Origin: JBEVEP01 sp040512755
GTDB lineage: Bacteria > Pseudomonadota > Alphaproteobacteria > Rhizobiales > Rhizobiaceae
DNA: 34,466 bases
Direction of reading: 5' to 3'
NCBI GenBank assembly: GCA_040512755.1
Contig: JBEVEP010000055.1
Coordinates: 1 to 34,466, forward strand
Of the stretch, positions 6,281 to 15,356 are shown piece by piece (within the stretch, counting starts at the first letter, position 1; each line of letters starts with the position of its first letter). The position numbers were made by a program, and so were the translations under genes. Below the pieces are notes generated by a model, which searched no databases, was not told the DNA's origin, and saw only the letters and a list, made by a program, of their open reading frames with translations.

Positions 6281-8134
6281 TCACACATGCCAGAACCATA
6301 CGGAAAGGGATCCGGCCCGGCCGCGAATCCGCGTTTCCACTGGCCCGGAGAGCGCCCCGGATTTCGCGAGATTTCTGTCATGGCCTGCCGCTTTCAGCAG
6401 ATCGTCGCTGATCGCGACTTCCGCATCCGAGGCAGCCGCAACTTCCATCAGCCGACTTGCGACATTGACGGTATCGCCCGTGGCAGCGATGTGCTGATGA
6501 GCTCCGCCCCCGAGGCGTGACGCGACAACCGTGCCGAAATGCGCCCCGATCTTGAAGCCGATCCGCGATCGGGCCGAGGCAGGCAGGGATGCAAGCCATC
6601 GTCTTGTCCGGTGGGCCAGTCGAACGCAGCAGCGCGCCGCGTTGGCGGCGTCCTCAGCGGCGGGTTCCGGAAGGCCGAACACGATCATCGCGCCGTCGCC
6701 CATGAAACTCGTGACGACTCCGCCGCAGGCCACGACTTCCGCCTCGATCACTGCATGGAACGAGTTCAGCAATTCGCGAATGGCCGAAGGGCCGAGAGCT
6801 TCGCTTGCCCCTGTAAAGCCGGACAGGTCGATAAACACGACGGCTGCTTCTTCACGGACGGGCTCCGACAGAAAATCGGGATGGGCCGCGAGGAACTCCC
6901 CCAGTCCAGGCGCTTGTACGCGCTGCAGCAACGCGCTTTGGCTCGCGTAGTATTGCGCACGGCGCCGGCCCAGCCATAGCTGCGCTGCGCCGAAGAGAAT
7001 GGCCGGAGGCACCGCTGCTGCCATCGGCAGCGCCGCGCTCAGCCAGATGCCGTTGGTGAAGGCGGCGATGTTGGTTCCCAACCAGAGCAGGATCAGGCCG
7101 GTCATGGCGGCGAGGCCAGCCGCGCTGCTGCGCCATGCAAGCAGGCCTACAAGACCAGTGGCTAGCAGCAACCCAATGCATCCGTCCGCCAAACGAACGG
7201 TTCGATCCCGCGCGATCCCGTCTCCAGCCAGGAGATGCGTCACAGCTGTGGCAATGACCTCCACGCCGGGCAAGACCGGATCGAACGGTGTGGGAAAAAC
7301 GTCGCCGCCGCCTGTGACGGTCGCTCCGATGACCACGACATGATTTTGGATGCGCTGCCTGTCCAGCTTGCCCGCCAGAACCTCGGTCGCGCTGATCGTG
7401 GGGATCGCACCTCGGGAGCCGTAGAAGGAGAGTGGCAGGACCTGACCGAAATCCGTGCGGATTGCGCGATCGCCAAGAGTGAGCCGGTTCTCTTCGATGA
7501 CGGGATTTGCTCCGGTTGCGATGGAGGCGACCCGAAGCGGCAAGGACGCTTCGATCGTCTCGCCGGACCGGAACAGCATTGGAAACAAACGGGGTGTGCC
7601 GGTCTGGTCGGTTGTTACATTGACAATCCCCACAGCGGCCACGTCCGTAAACCTCTGCAAGGGCAAAAGGAATCGCTCGGCGCTCGGCACATGGGTCAAG
7701 GGGCCGCTGCCGTCGGCGGTCACGCGCTGTGTCCCTTCCGAGAAAACGGCGGCGGCCGCCACGACGGTCGGCCGCCGGGATAAGGATTCGGACAACTGTT
7801 GGTCGTCTTCGTCTGGTCCGGGTTCGACCAGCAATAGATCGACAGCAATGACCTTCGGGTCGAGGCGGGCAATGGCGTCGACAATGCGAGCGAGTGTGAC
7901 GCGTTTCAGGGGATAGCTGCCTTCCTGAGCCACCACAGCATCGTCGATTGCGACGATCGTGACCAGATCGGGAGGCTGTTTCGGACCGCGGACAATCGTC
8001 CGCAGGTCTGTCAACGAGGCTTCCATGCGGTCGACGAACCTGATGTCGCCGTTGATATGAGCGACCCCCAGCGCAATAGCCCAGATAGCCGTCAGTGCAA
8101 GGCCTGTGAGTATCTGGAAGGCACGGCCGCCCAT
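6281..8134 (-). CDS. CHASE2-domain class III adenylate/guanylate cyclase
   Basis: This is a 617-residue membrane sensor predicted to make a cyclic nucleotide. A first membrane helix (about 6-26) leads into an extracytoplasmic CHASE2 domain (about 35-310, with V-A-I-D-D near 61). Three helices follow at about 317-335, 338-360 and 362-385. A cytoplasmic class III cyclase domain (about 428-605) carries metal-binding Asp436 (F-I-D-L-S-G-F-T) and Asp480 (M-G-D-G). The transition-state Asn and Arg lie in V-N-V-A-S-R. The usual base-selecting lysine four residues before Asp480 is Ser (T-S-F-M-G-D), and the usual Asp/Thr position is Ala (I-A-A-T-G-D), so nucleotide preference is uncertain. It lies six bases after a FecR-domain gene and is almost certainly co-transcribed with it. 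The signal sensed is unknown. Confidence 0.88.
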   Translation of the reverse strand: MGGRAFQILTGLALTAIWAIALGVAHINGDIRFVDRMEASLTDLRTIVRGPKQPPDLVTIVAIDDAVVAQEGSYPLKRVTLARIVDAIARLDPKVIAVDLLLVEPGPDEDDQQLSESLSRRPTVVAAAAVFSEGTQRVTADGSGPLTHVPSAERFLLPLQRFTDVAAVGIVNVTTDQTGTPRLFPMLFRSGETIEASLPLRVASIATGANPVIEENRLTLGDRAIRTDFGQVLPLSFYGSRGAIPTISATEVLAGKLDRQRIQNHVVVIGATVTGGGDVFPTPFDPVLPGVEVIATAVTHLLAGDGIARDRTVRLADGCIGLLLATGLVGLLAWRSSAAGLAAMTGLILLWLGTNIAAFTNGIWLSAALPMAAAVPPAILFGAAQLWLGRRRAQYYASQSALLQRVQAPGLGEFLAAHPDFLSEPVREEAAVVFIDLSGFTGASEALGPSAIRELLNSFHAVIEAEVVACGGVVTSFMGDGAMIVFGLPEPAAEDAANAARCCVRLAHRTRRWLASLPASARSRIGFKIGAHFGTVVASRLGGGAHQHIAATGDTVNVASRLMEVAAASDAEVAISDDLLKAAGHDRNLAKSGALSGPVETRIRGRAGSLSVWFWHV

Positions 8135-8140
8135 CTTCCC

Positions 8141-8671
8141 TCACTGGCCGAAGCGGGCCATCAAAGCCGCCACACGCGGGGCTCCCCAACGCTTAACGGT
8201 CAATGGGGCGGTGCCTTGTTCGACGTCGACGCCTTCGCCGGACCTGAGAACAACACCCCTGCCGACGGCTGGCCGGCGCACGTCAACACGTCCCGTGACA
8301 ACGAAAACGGAAGTCTTCCTGCCGGCGACATCGACGGCCCATTTCGTTCCGCGCACTGCTGCGATGGCTTGTGGGGTAATCACCTCAAAGCCGCCTGCGC
8401 CTGCCGGTGCGTCCAGCAGCAGCGCCTTGTGCCGCAGCACGACCGAATCCGCCGTACCGTCCGAATTCCGGTCGCTCAGCTTGTATCGAGCCCCTCGTTC
8501 GACGACGATCGTGACGGTCCCGCATACCAGCGTCTGTCGCGATGTGCCTGCAGACTGTTGCAACAGGCATCCTGCATGCGTTGTTTGTGCGGACGCCGGG
8601 GCAAGCCAGATCAAGCAGAGGAATATCCCAACAGCCAGCCTGCGGAATTGATGGAAGGCCACCAAGATCAT
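8141..8671 (-). CDS. secreted FecR-domain protein paired with CHASE2 cyclase
   Basis: A 176-residue exported protein. A signal peptide runs to about residue 28 (A-P-A-S-A-Q). A FecR domain follows, with V-E-R-G-A-R-Y-K-L and the characteristic I-T-P-Q-A-I-A-A-V-R-G-T-K-W-A-V near residue 110. A ribosome site GGAGGG lies just before the ATG. The gene is first in a two-gene unit with the CHASE2 cyclase, six bases apart. Because both the FecR domain and CHASE2 would be outside the inner membrane, the small protein may present a ligand or modulate the sensor; that is inference. No sigma factor or TonB receptor is nearby, so classical iron-citrate type signalling is unlikely. Confidence 0.82.
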   Translation of the reverse strand: MILVAFHQFRRLAVGIFLCLIWLAPASAQTTHAGCLLQQSAGTSRQTLVCGTVTIVVERGARYKLSDRNSDGTADSVVLRHKALLLDAPAGAGGFEVITPQAIAAVRGTKWAVDVAGRKTSVFVVTGRVDVRRPAVGRGVVLRSGEGVDVEQGTAPLTVKRWGAPRVAALMARFGQ

Positions 8672-8816
8672 TTGTCCCTCCTGCGGCAGTATGAATTAGA
8701 ACATCCTTATATTATCTCCCGATCGGTGCATTGCTTCAGAAAAAATAAGCCGGCCGCATGACGTGTCCGCAGGCCTCAAGGGGAAGCCTGTCAGCGGTTA
8801 TCGATACGACACAAAA

Positions 8817-8834
8817 CTGTCATCGAACTGTTAC
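8817..8834 (+). promoter_or_regulatory. Pho box (PhoB binding site) upstream of pstS
   Basis: Two direct 7-mers, CTGTCAT at 8817-8823 and CTGTTAC at 8828-8834, are separated by four bases, matching the CTGTCAT-N4-CTGTCAT type Pho box. It lies 70 bases before the pstS start. phoB is the last gene of the same operon, so PhoB would activate its own operon under phosphate starvation. Confidence 0.85.
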
Positions 8835-8903
8835 ACACGGAGTTTAGGGCTCTCCCGGACGCCGAAATGGCGTCGCGACCATTTCCGCACAGGAGTAGGC
8901 CAA

Positions 8904-9908
8904 ATGAAGAAAGTTCTCCTCACGACGTCGGCGGTAGCGCTCGCGCTGGCCATGTCGGTGGGTTACGCCGCTGCGCGTGACCAGATCCAGATCGTCGGTT
9001 CTTCGACCGTGTTTCCGTTCACCACTGCCGTAGCCGAGAAGCTCGGTCAGGGCGGCAAGTTCAAGACACCGGTGGTCGAATCGACCGGCACGGGCGGCGG
9101 CATCAAGCTCTTCTGCGCAGGTGTCGGCGAAGGCTCACCCGATTTTGCCAACGCTTCCCGCGCAATCAAGGATGCGGAACTTGAGACGTGCAAGGCTGCC
9201 GGCGTGACGCCGGTCGAGATCAAGATCGGTTTTGACGGTATCGTCCTTGCCAACGCCAAGTCGGGCGCTGCAGTCGATGTGACCAAGGAACAGATTTTCA
9301 AGGCTTTGGCCAAAAACGTGGCCGTGGACGGCAAAGTTGTCCCCAATCCTTACGTGAACTGGTCCGATATCGATTCCTCGCTGCCGGCAACCAAGATCGA
9401 AGTGCTCGGCCCGCCGCCGACCTCCGGCACGCGTGACGCCTTTGTCGAGCTCGTGATGGTCGAAGCCTGCCAGGATGAAGTCAAAGCCGCGAACGAAAAG
9501 GGCTGCGGCGAGATCCGCGAAGATGGCGCCTATGTGGAAGCAGGCGAAAACGACAATTTGATCGTCCAGAAACTCGAAGCCAATCCGAATGCCTTCGGCA
9601 TCTTTGGGTTCTCGTTCCTCGATCAGAATGCCGACAAGCTGCAAGGACACAAGGTTGACGGCGTAGACCCGACCTTCGAGAACATCGCCTCCGGCGACTA
9701 CAAGGTTTCGCGCTCGCTCTTCATCTACGCCAAAAAGGAACATGTGGGCGTCATTCCTGGCATGGAAGAGTTCATTGCCGAGTACACGTCGGATGCCGCC
9801 TGGGGTCCTGAGGGCTACCTTGCTGACAAGGGACTTATCCCGCTGCCGGACGACCTGCGCGCCAAGTCGGCTGATGACGCGAAGGCTCTGAAAGGTCTTG
9901 GCTCATAA
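8904..9908 (+). CDS. pstS: phosphate ABC transporter substrate-binding protein PstS
   Basis: This periplasmic protein binds inorganic phosphate and delivers it to PstCA. The 334-residue precursor has a signal peptide of about 25 residues ending A-A-A-R. Phosphate-binding loops are visible: I-V-G-S-S-T-V-F-P-F near residue 30, S-T-G-T-G-G-G near 60, and S-G-T-R-D near 175. I chose the ATG at 8904, which has AGGAG seven bases upstream and gives a clean signal peptide; longer in-frame readings from 8763 have no such support. A Pho box lies upstream and a strong hairpin follows the stop, so abundant phosphate-regulated expression is expected. First gene of pstSCAB-phoUB. Confidence 0.95.
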   Translation: MKKVLLTTSAVALALAMSVGYAAARDQIQIVGSSTVFPFTTAVAEKLGQGGKFKTPVVESTGTGGGIKLFCAGVGEGSPDFANASRAIKDAELETCKAAGVTPVEIKIGFDGIVLANAKSGAAVDVTKEQIFKALAKNVAVDGKVVPNPYVNWSDIDSSLPATKIEVLGPPPTSGTRDAFVELVMVEACQDEVKAANEKGCGEIREDGAYVEAGENDNLIVQKLEANPNAFGIFGFSFLDQNADKLQGHKVDGVDPTFENIASGDYKVSRSLFIYAKKEHVGVIPGMEEFIAEYTSDAAWGPEGYLADKGLIPLPDDLRAKSADDAKALKGLGS

Positions 9909-9921
9909 AGCCATCCTCCCG

Positions 9922-9957
9922 ATCCGGTCCGGGCTGCGTTTTTTGCCCGGACCGGAT
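9922..9957 (+). promoter_or_regulatory. 13-bp perfect hairpin between pstS and pstC
   Basis: ATCCGGTCCGGGC at 9922-9934 pairs perfectly with 9945-9957, with the T run inside the 10-nt loop rather than after the stem. That makes a factor-independent terminator unlikely and suggests an mRNA 3'-end stabiliser or processing stop that leaves extra pstS message. Confidence 0.75.
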
Positions 9958-10033
9958 ATTCAGGCCGTATCGGGACCACTGATTCCCCGGTATACGCCAA
10001 GGGAAGCACGGGTTCGTCGAGGCGGTTCGTAAG

Positions 10034-11422
10034 ATGGTTGGTTATCTTCTCCTCGTTCTTGCCGGTCTTTTCGTCGCCGCATATCTGGTCGGCCGGGCGC
10101 GTGCGCTTTCGGTCGTCAATGGCGAAACCTCCAAGCTTCATTCACTGCCCGGACAGCATGGCAGGTTCCTTGGCATAATGGTTGCCGGCCCGGCCCTTAT
10201 CGCGGTGCTGTTGTGGGGCCTGGTCACGCCGCGCATCGAGTCGGCGATGGTTAAGGACCGCTTCGCAACCGAACTTTCGGGCATGGGCGTTCCGCAGGTT
10301 GAGGCTTTCATACGGGACGCCAAAGCTATCGCGTTCGGCGGCGTGGCCGGTTTTTCCGACGCGACCAAGGAGGCGGCTGCTTCTGTCTACCGTTCGATCC
10401 ATTCAACCAGCATCTGGATCATTGTCGCCACCGTAGCACTGCTTGCGGTTGGAGGATTTTTGCTGAGTTACGGCAGGATTTCGCCTGCTTTTCGAGCCCG
10501 GCATATCGTAGAGCGCGTCCTGCGCGGGTTGCTGATCCTGTGCTCGGTCGTGGCAATCCTGACGACGATCGGCATCGTGCTTTCGCTGATTTTTGAATCC
10601 CTGCGCTTCTTCCAGCAGGTGCCGGTTTACAAGTTCCTCTTTGGAACCCACTGGAGCCCGCAAAGCGCCTTTACTGGCGCGGGCACGGAGGCCGGCGCCG
10701 TCAACCCCGACATCTTTGGCGCCATCCCGCTGTTTGCCGGCACCTTGTTGATCACATTGATCGCAATGCTTGTTGCCGCTCCGCTCGGGCTGCTGTCCGC
10801 GATCTACCTGTCGGACTACGCCTCGCCCCGCATTCGGGCGGTGGGCAAGCCGGTCCTGGAGATCCTCGCCGGCATACCTACCGTCGTATACGGATTCTTC
10901 GCAGCGTTGACGGTGGCTCCGTTCTTCCGCGGCGTCGGTGAAAGCCTCGGCCTCGGCGTGGCGTCCGAATCCGCCCTCGCTGCGGGCGTTGTCATGGGCA
11001 TCATGATCATTCCGTTCGTGTCGTCGCTTTCGGATGACGTCATCAACGCCGTGCCGCAATCGCTGCGCGACGGGTCGGCGGGGCTCGGCGCAACCAAGTC
11101 GGAGACGATCCGCAAGGTGGTTCTGCCGGCAGCTCTCCCCGGCATCGTGTCCGCGATGCTGCTGGCAGTCAGCCGCGCCATAGGGGAGACCATGATCGTG
11201 GTCATGGCCGCCGGTCTTGCGGCGAACCTAACGATCAATCCTCTGGAAGCCGTAACCACGGTCACGGTTCAGATCGTAACTCTGCTGGTCGGCGATCAGG
11301 AATTCGACAGCGCCAAGACGCTGGCTGCTTTCGCGCTCGGCCTCGTGCTGTTCTGCATCACACTCGCTCTCAACATCGTCGCACTTCGCGTCGTGCAGAA
11401 ATATCGTGAGCAATATGACTGA
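10034..11422 (+). CDS. pstC: phosphate ABC transporter permease PstC
   Basis: One of two membrane subunits of the high-affinity phosphate importer. At 462 residues it is longer than the roughly 320-residue E. coli protein. The N-terminal 170 residues contain extra hydrophobic segments (about 1-20, 45-68, 128-148) before the conserved permease core, an arrangement common in alphaproteobacteria. The core holds the ABC coupling loop D-G-S-A-G-L-G-A-T-K-S-E-T near residue 350 and A-I-G-E-T-M-I-V-V-M-A-A-G near 385. The start has only a weak ribosome site. Its end overlaps the pstA start, indicating coupling. Confidence 0.93.
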   Translation: MVGYLLLVLAGLFVAAYLVGRARALSVVNGETSKLHSLPGQHGRFLGIMVAGPALIAVLLWGLVTPRIESAMVKDRFATELSGMGVPQVEAFIRDAKAIAFGGVAGFSDATKEAAASVYRSIHSTSIWIIVATVALLAVGGFLLSYGRISPAFRARHIVERVLRGLLILCSVVAILTTIGIVLSLIFESLRFFQQVPVYKFLFGTHWSPQSAFTGAGTEAGAVNPDIFGAIPLFAGTLLITLIAMLVAAPLGLLSAIYLSDYASPRIRAVGKPVLEILAGIPTVVYGFFAALTVAPFFRGVGESLGLGVASESALAAGVVMGIMIIPFVSSLSDDVINAVPQSLRDGSAGLGATKSETIRKVVLPAALPGIVSAMLLAVSRAIGETMIVVMAAGLAANLTINPLEAVTTVTVQIVTLLVGDQEFDSAKTLAAFALGLVLFCITLALNIVALRVVQKYREQYD

Positions 11423-13025
11423 TACGGCCTCAGCCTTAGACCTGCCCAGGCGCGCCGCGAGCGTTCATACGGACGATGCTGCACGGGAACGCCTGAAAGC
11501 GCGATACGCCGCCGAACGCCGCTTCAAATGGATGGGCGCGGCTGCGTTCGCCGTTGCCGGCATTTTCCTGGTGCTGCTGCTTTCGACCATTGTCATGCAG
11601 GCGCTCCCGGCGTTGCGCATGAATTATCTGACGCTGCCGCTCGACCTGTCGGCGGCGATGGTGAACCCGCAGGACGCAGCCGGGGCGGATTACGACAAGA
11701 TCGTTCAGGACGCGCTGCTGGCGAACTTCCCGCAGGCGACCGGCCGTCAGGATCGCCGTCTTGCAAGAGGCCTGATCTCTACAGGTTCCGGCACGATCCT
11801 GCGCCGGGCTGTCGCAAATGGCGATGTGGCGCTCGGCGAGACCGTTGAGTATCCGGTGCCGCTGGATGACTTCGCGGACCTTTACATGAAAGGACTGCTT
11901 GCCGGGAAAGGCTCGGTCAATCCGGTGCAGGCTACCGTTACGCCCTCGGGTACGAGCGGGGATATCGAACTCACCTTTGACAATGACAGCATCCTCGCCC
12001 TTGCAAGGGGTCTTGGCGCTGTCGCGGGCGAAAACGGCCTTCTGAGGCTCACAAGCGGGGCGGCGTCCCTTTTGCTGGGCATCGACGGCGGCGTCGTCAA
12101 GATGACGGAAATTACGCCCGCCACCGTTGGGGCAATAGCGAAGGGAATTGTGTACAGCCCTCTGGCGAACGCCGGACCGGCGCCATCCGGGGCCGCGTCG
12201 CTTCGGATCATCGACCTGCCGGAAGGCAGCCGGAAGATTTCCGACAAGGAGATTGTCTGGCTCGACGGTCTCAAGGCGCAGGGCCTCGTCCACAGCCGCT
12301 TCAACTCCCAGTTCTTCTTCACAGGCGCCAGCCGTGAGCCGGAACTCGCCGGGATCTGGGGCGCGGTGGTCGGTTCGTTCCTGACCATGATCGTGACGCT
12401 TGGGCTGTCATTCCCGATTGGCGTTTCGGCTGCGATCTATCTCGAGGAATTCGCCAAGAAGAACCGTTGGACCAATCTCATCGAGGTCAACATCAACAAT
12501 CTTGCCGCCGTGCCGTCGATTGTGTTCGGTCTGCTCGGCCTTGCGGTGTTCCTGAACTTCTTCGGGTTACCCCGTTCCGCTCCGCTGGTTGGCGGCATGG
12601 TGCTGGCGCTGATGACGTTGCCGATCATCATTATCGCCTCGCGGGCGGCGCTGCGGGCGGTGCCACCTTCCATCCGCGAGGCAGCCCTTGGCATTGGCGC
12701 GTCCAAGGTTCAGACGGTTTTCCATCATGTGTTGCCGCTTGCAATGCCAGGCATCATGACCGGCACGATCCTTGGCATGGCTCATGCGCTCGGCGAAACG
12801 GCACCGTTGCTGATGATCGGCATGGTGGCCTTCATTGTCGATATTCCGGGCGGCTTTACCGATCCGGCGACGATCCTGCCGGTTCAGATCTTCATGTGGG
12901 CCGACTTTCCCGAGGCTGGCTTCCAGCAGAAGACTGCGGCCGCGATTCTGATCCTGCTGGGATTCCTGATAATCATGAACGCGATGGCTGTGATCGTACG
13001 CAAGCGTTTCGAGCGCCGCTGGTAA
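11415..13025 (+). CDS. pstA: phosphate ABC transporter permease PstA
   Basis: The second membrane subunit of the phosphate importer, 536 residues. It has a long N-terminal part typical of alphaproteobacterial PstA (DUF3333-type). That part holds one membrane helix near residues 38-60 and then about 250 residues of periplasmic sequence, followed by the permease core. The core contains R-E-A-A-L-G-I-G-A-S-K-V-Q-T near residue 420 and H-A-L-G-E-T-A-P-L-L near 457. Start choice is uncertain: the ATG at 11415 has a weak GTGAG before it, while the GTG at 11406 has none; both overlap the pstC end. The stop TAA touches the first possible pstB ATG. Confidence 0.92.
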   Translation: MTDTASALDLPRRAASVHTDDAARERLKARYAAERRFKWMGAAAFAVAGIFLVLLLSTIVMQALPALRMNYLTLPLDLSAAMVNPQDAAGADYDKIVQDALLANFPQATGRQDRRLARGLISTGSGTILRRAVANGDVALGETVEYPVPLDDFADLYMKGLLAGKGSVNPVQATVTPSGTSGDIELTFDNDSILALARGLGAVAGENGLLRLTSGAASLLLGIDGGVVKMTEITPATVGAIAKGIVYSPLANAGPAPSGAASLRIIDLPEGSRKISDKEIVWLDGLKAQGLVHSRFNSQFFFTGASREPELAGIWGAVVGSFLTMIVTLGLSFPIGVSAAIYLEEFAKKNRWTNLIEVNINNLAAVPSIVFGLLGLAVFLNFFGLPRSAPLVGGMVLALMTLPIIIIASRAALRAVPPSIREAALGIGASKVQTVFHHVLPLAMPGIMTGTILGMAHALGETAPLLMIGMVAFIVDIPGGFTDPATILPVQIFMWADFPEAGFQQKTAAAILILLGFLIIMNAMAVIVRKRFERRW

Positions 13026-13045
13026 TGGGATACAAGGATATGAAC

Positions 13046-13855
13046 ATGCTGACAGAAGCAGCCTTGGAGAACGCGATAAGCGCCAGCCCGGATGAACCGG
13101 AAGTGAAGATGCGCGGCCGCAAGGTTTCTGTGTTCTACGCCGAGAAGCAGGCGCTTTACGACGTCGACCTCGACGTTCGCGAGCGGCAGGTTACCGCGCT
13201 GATCGGTCCTTCGGGCTGCGGGAAGTCAACGTTCCTGCGTTGCCTCAATCGCATGAACGACACGATCGACATCGCCCGCGTCAAGGGCGAGATCACGCTT
13301 GACGGCGAGAATATTTACGACCCCCGGATCGACGTGGTGGAACTGCGGGCACGTGTCGGAATGGTGTTCCAGAAACCGAACCCTTTTCCGAAATCGATCT
13401 ACGAGAATGTCGCTTATGGGCCGCGCATCCACGGCTTGGCCAAGAACAAGGTGGATCTCGACCAGATCGTCGAGTCGAGCCTTCAGAAGGCCGCGCTGTG
13501 GAACGAGGTGAAGGACCGCCTTCATGAGCCCGGCACCGGACTTTCAGGCGGCCAGCAGCAGCGCCTTTGCATTGCGCGCGCAATCGCCGTGAGCCCGGAA
13601 GTGATCCTGATGGACGAGCCTTGTTCGGCGCTGGATCCGATCGCAACGGCCAAGGTGGAAGAACTCATCGACGAACTGCGCGAGAACTACACAATCGTCA
13701 TCGTCACGCATTCGATGCAGCAGGCCGCGCGCGTTTCCCAGCGTACGGCGATGTTCCATCTCGGCTATCTCGTTGAGGAGGGCGCGACGGACAAGATGTT
13801 CACGAATCCGGATGACAAGCGCACGCAGGACTACATCACCGGCCGGTTCGGCTGA
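13046..13855 (+). CDS. pstB: phosphate ABC transporter ATP-binding protein PstB
   Basis: The cytoplasmic ATPase that powers phosphate import. It has all ABC motifs: Walker A G-P-S-G-C-G-K-S-T, Q-loop in V-F-Q-K-P-N-P-F-P, signature L-S-G-G-Q-Q-Q-R-L, Walker B V-I-L-M-D-E-P, and the switch histidine in V-T-H-S-M. Three in-frame ATGs are close together (13025, 13040, 13046); AAGGA at 13034-13038 fits 13046 best, giving 269 residues, but 13040 is also reasonable. It follows pstA directly and is 29 bases from phoU. Confidence 0.95.
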   Translation: MLTEAALENAISASPDEPEVKMRGRKVSVFYAEKQALYDVDLDVRERQVTALIGPSGCGKSTFLRCLNRMNDTIDIARVKGEITLDGENIYDPRIDVVELRARVGMVFQKPNPFPKSIYENVAYGPRIHGLAKNKVDLDQIVESSLQKAALWNEVKDRLHEPGTGLSGGQQQRLCIARAIAVSPEVILMDEPCSALDPIATAKVEELIDELRENYTIVIVTHSMQQAARVSQRTAMFHLGYLVEEGATDKMFTNPDDKRTQDYITGRFG

Positions 13856-13884
13856 CCCGGACAACCGACGACGAGGAGAAAACG

Positions 13885-14592
13885 ATGCGTGAGCATACCG
13901 TCGCGTCCTTCGACGAGGAACTCGAACACATCGACCGGTTGATCCGCGACATGGGTGATCTCGCCGGTACGATGGTTCGCGCGGCGACGCAGTCGCTGCT
14001 TTCGTCCGACAATGCCCTGGCTCAGCGCGTCATTTCCGAAGACGCCATCATGGATGCCAGGCAGCGCGAGCTTGACGACCGGGCGATTACGCTCATTGCG
14101 AAGCGCCAGCCCATGGCGCAGGATTTGCGGGCTGTTGTTGGAGCTATCCGCATGGCGGCGGATTTGGAGCGGATCGGCGATCTTGCCAAGAACATCGCCA
14201 AGCGGGTCGGCGCGGTCGGGCAGAGTGCCACGCCGCGGACCCTGTCGCATTCAATTGAAACGATGGCTGATCTTGTGCTCAGCCAGGTGCAGGCTGTTGT
14301 CGACAAATATGTCGCGCGCGACGCCGAGGCGCTGAAACCACTGAGAGCCGACGACGAGAAGATCGATATTCAGTACACGGCGGTTTTCCGCGAGCTCCTC
14401 ACCTACATGATGGAGGATCCGCGCAACATCACAGCGTGCACACACCTGCTGTTTTGCGCCAAGAACCTCGAGCGGATCGGAGATCACGTCACCAATATCG
14501 CCGAGAACGCCTACTATGTGATGACGGGCACGCAGTTGCCGGCGCATCGGCCGAAGCTCGACGAGACTGGCATGACGGTGCTCGCCGAATAG
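13885..14592 (+). CDS. phoU: phosphate signalling protein PhoU
   Basis: PhoU links the Pst transporter to the PhoR-PhoB system and represses the Pho regulon when phosphate is plentiful. The 235-residue protein is the expected length, with two three-helix-bundle repeats. Each repeat carries the metal-binding motif: A-A-D-L-E-R-I-G-D-L-A near residue 92 and A-K-N-L-E-R-I-G-D-H-V near 195. A GAGGAG ribosome site precedes the ATG. It lies between pstB and phoB, the usual rhizobial order. Confidence 0.95.
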   Translation: MREHTVASFDEELEHIDRLIRDMGDLAGTMVRAATQSLLSSDNALAQRVISEDAIMDARQRELDDRAITLIAKRQPMAQDLRAVVGAIRMAADLERIGDLAKNIAKRVGAVGQSATPRTLSHSIETMADLVLSQVQAVVDKYVARDAEALKPLRADDEKIDIQYTAVFRELLTYMMEDPRNITACTHLLFCAKNLERIGDHVTNIAENAYYVMTGTQLPAHRPKLDETGMTVLAE

Positions 14593-14614
14593 ACCTAAGC
14601 AGGGACTGCAGCGT

Positions 14615-15304
14615 ATGATCGCTCCGAAAATCATGGTCGTGGAGGATGAAGAGCCGCTATGCGTTCTTCTCCGGTATAATCTCGAAGCCGAAGGCTATCA
14701 GGTCGAGGTCGTGACGCGTGGCGACGAAGCCGAGATCAGGCTTCAGGAGAATGTGCCGGATCTGTTGGTGCTCGACTGGATGGTGCCGGCAGTATCCGGC
14801 ATAGAGCTCTGCCGCCGGCTGCGTATGCGTCCCGAGACGGAACGCCTGCCGATCATCATGCTGACAGCCCGAGGTGAAGAAAGCGATCGCGTACGCGGTC
14901 TTTCGACCGGCGCGGACGACTATCTGGTAAAGCCATTCTCGACGCCGGAATTCGTCGCCCGGGTCAGGGCGTTGTTGCGCCGGGCCAAGCCGGAAGTGCT
15001 GTCCAGCGTGCTCAAGGTCGGCGACATCGTGCTCGACCGTGAAGCGCACAGGGTCTATCGCAAGAAGAGCGAGGTGAGGCTGGGACCGACCGAGTTCCGC
15101 CTGCTCGAGTTCATGATGCAGCATCCGGGCCGCGTCTTCTCCCGCAGCCAGCTTCTCGACAATGTCTGGGGCGAGACGATCTATATCGATGAGAGGACGG
15201 TCGATGTGCATGTCGGCCGCCTGCGCAAGGCCGTCAACAATGGCAAGATGCCTGATGTGATCCGAACGATCCGTGGCGCGGGATACGCAATCCGGGAAGT
15301 TTAG
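14615..15304 (+). CDS. phoB: phosphate regulon response regulator PhoB
   Basis: A 229-residue OmpR-family transcription activator. The receiver domain (about 1-120) has acidic residues in V-V-E-D-E-E, the phosphoacceptor Asp in L-L-V-L-D-W-M-V-P, and the conserved lysine in Y-L-V-K-P-F-S. The C-terminal winged helix (about 130-229) ends with V-D-V-H-V-G-R-L-R-K-A and R-G-A-G-Y. As last gene of the pst operon it should be autoregulated through the Pho box upstream of pstS. Its kinase PhoR is not encoded in this window. Confidence 0.95.
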   Translation: MIAPKIMVVEDEEPLCVLLRYNLEAEGYQVEVVTRGDEAEIRLQENVPDLLVLDWMVPAVSGIELCRRLRMRPETERLPIIMLTARGEESDRVRGLSTGADDYLVKPFSTPEFVARVRALLRRAKPEVLSSVLKVGDIVLDREAHRVYRKKSEVRLGPTEFRLLEFMMQHPGRVFSRSQLLDNVWGETIYIDERTVDVHVGRLRKAVNNGKMPDVIRTIRGAGYAIREV

Positions 15305-15320
15305 AAGGCTATTCTCCGCA

Positions 15321-15356
15321 CGGAAAACAGGTTTCCGCTGTTCCTGAATTGCCCTA
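15321..15356. repeat. small mosaic-repeat module between phoB and ROK gene
   Basis: CGGAAA at 15321-15326 pairs with TTTCCG at 15332-15337, followed by CTGTTCCTGAATTGCCCTAA. That tail resembles the end of a rhizobial intergenic repeat whose better copy ends at about 18087 with TTTTTCCGGAATTGCTCTAA. It lies where phoB and the ROK gene converge and may also help end transcription. Confidence 0.5.

Noticed and set aside
6852..8189. A 445-codon minus-strand frame
   Set aside because: It is the shifted frame of the CHASE2 cyclase gene, which has clear domain motifs; the product here is Arg/Ser/His-rich nonsense.
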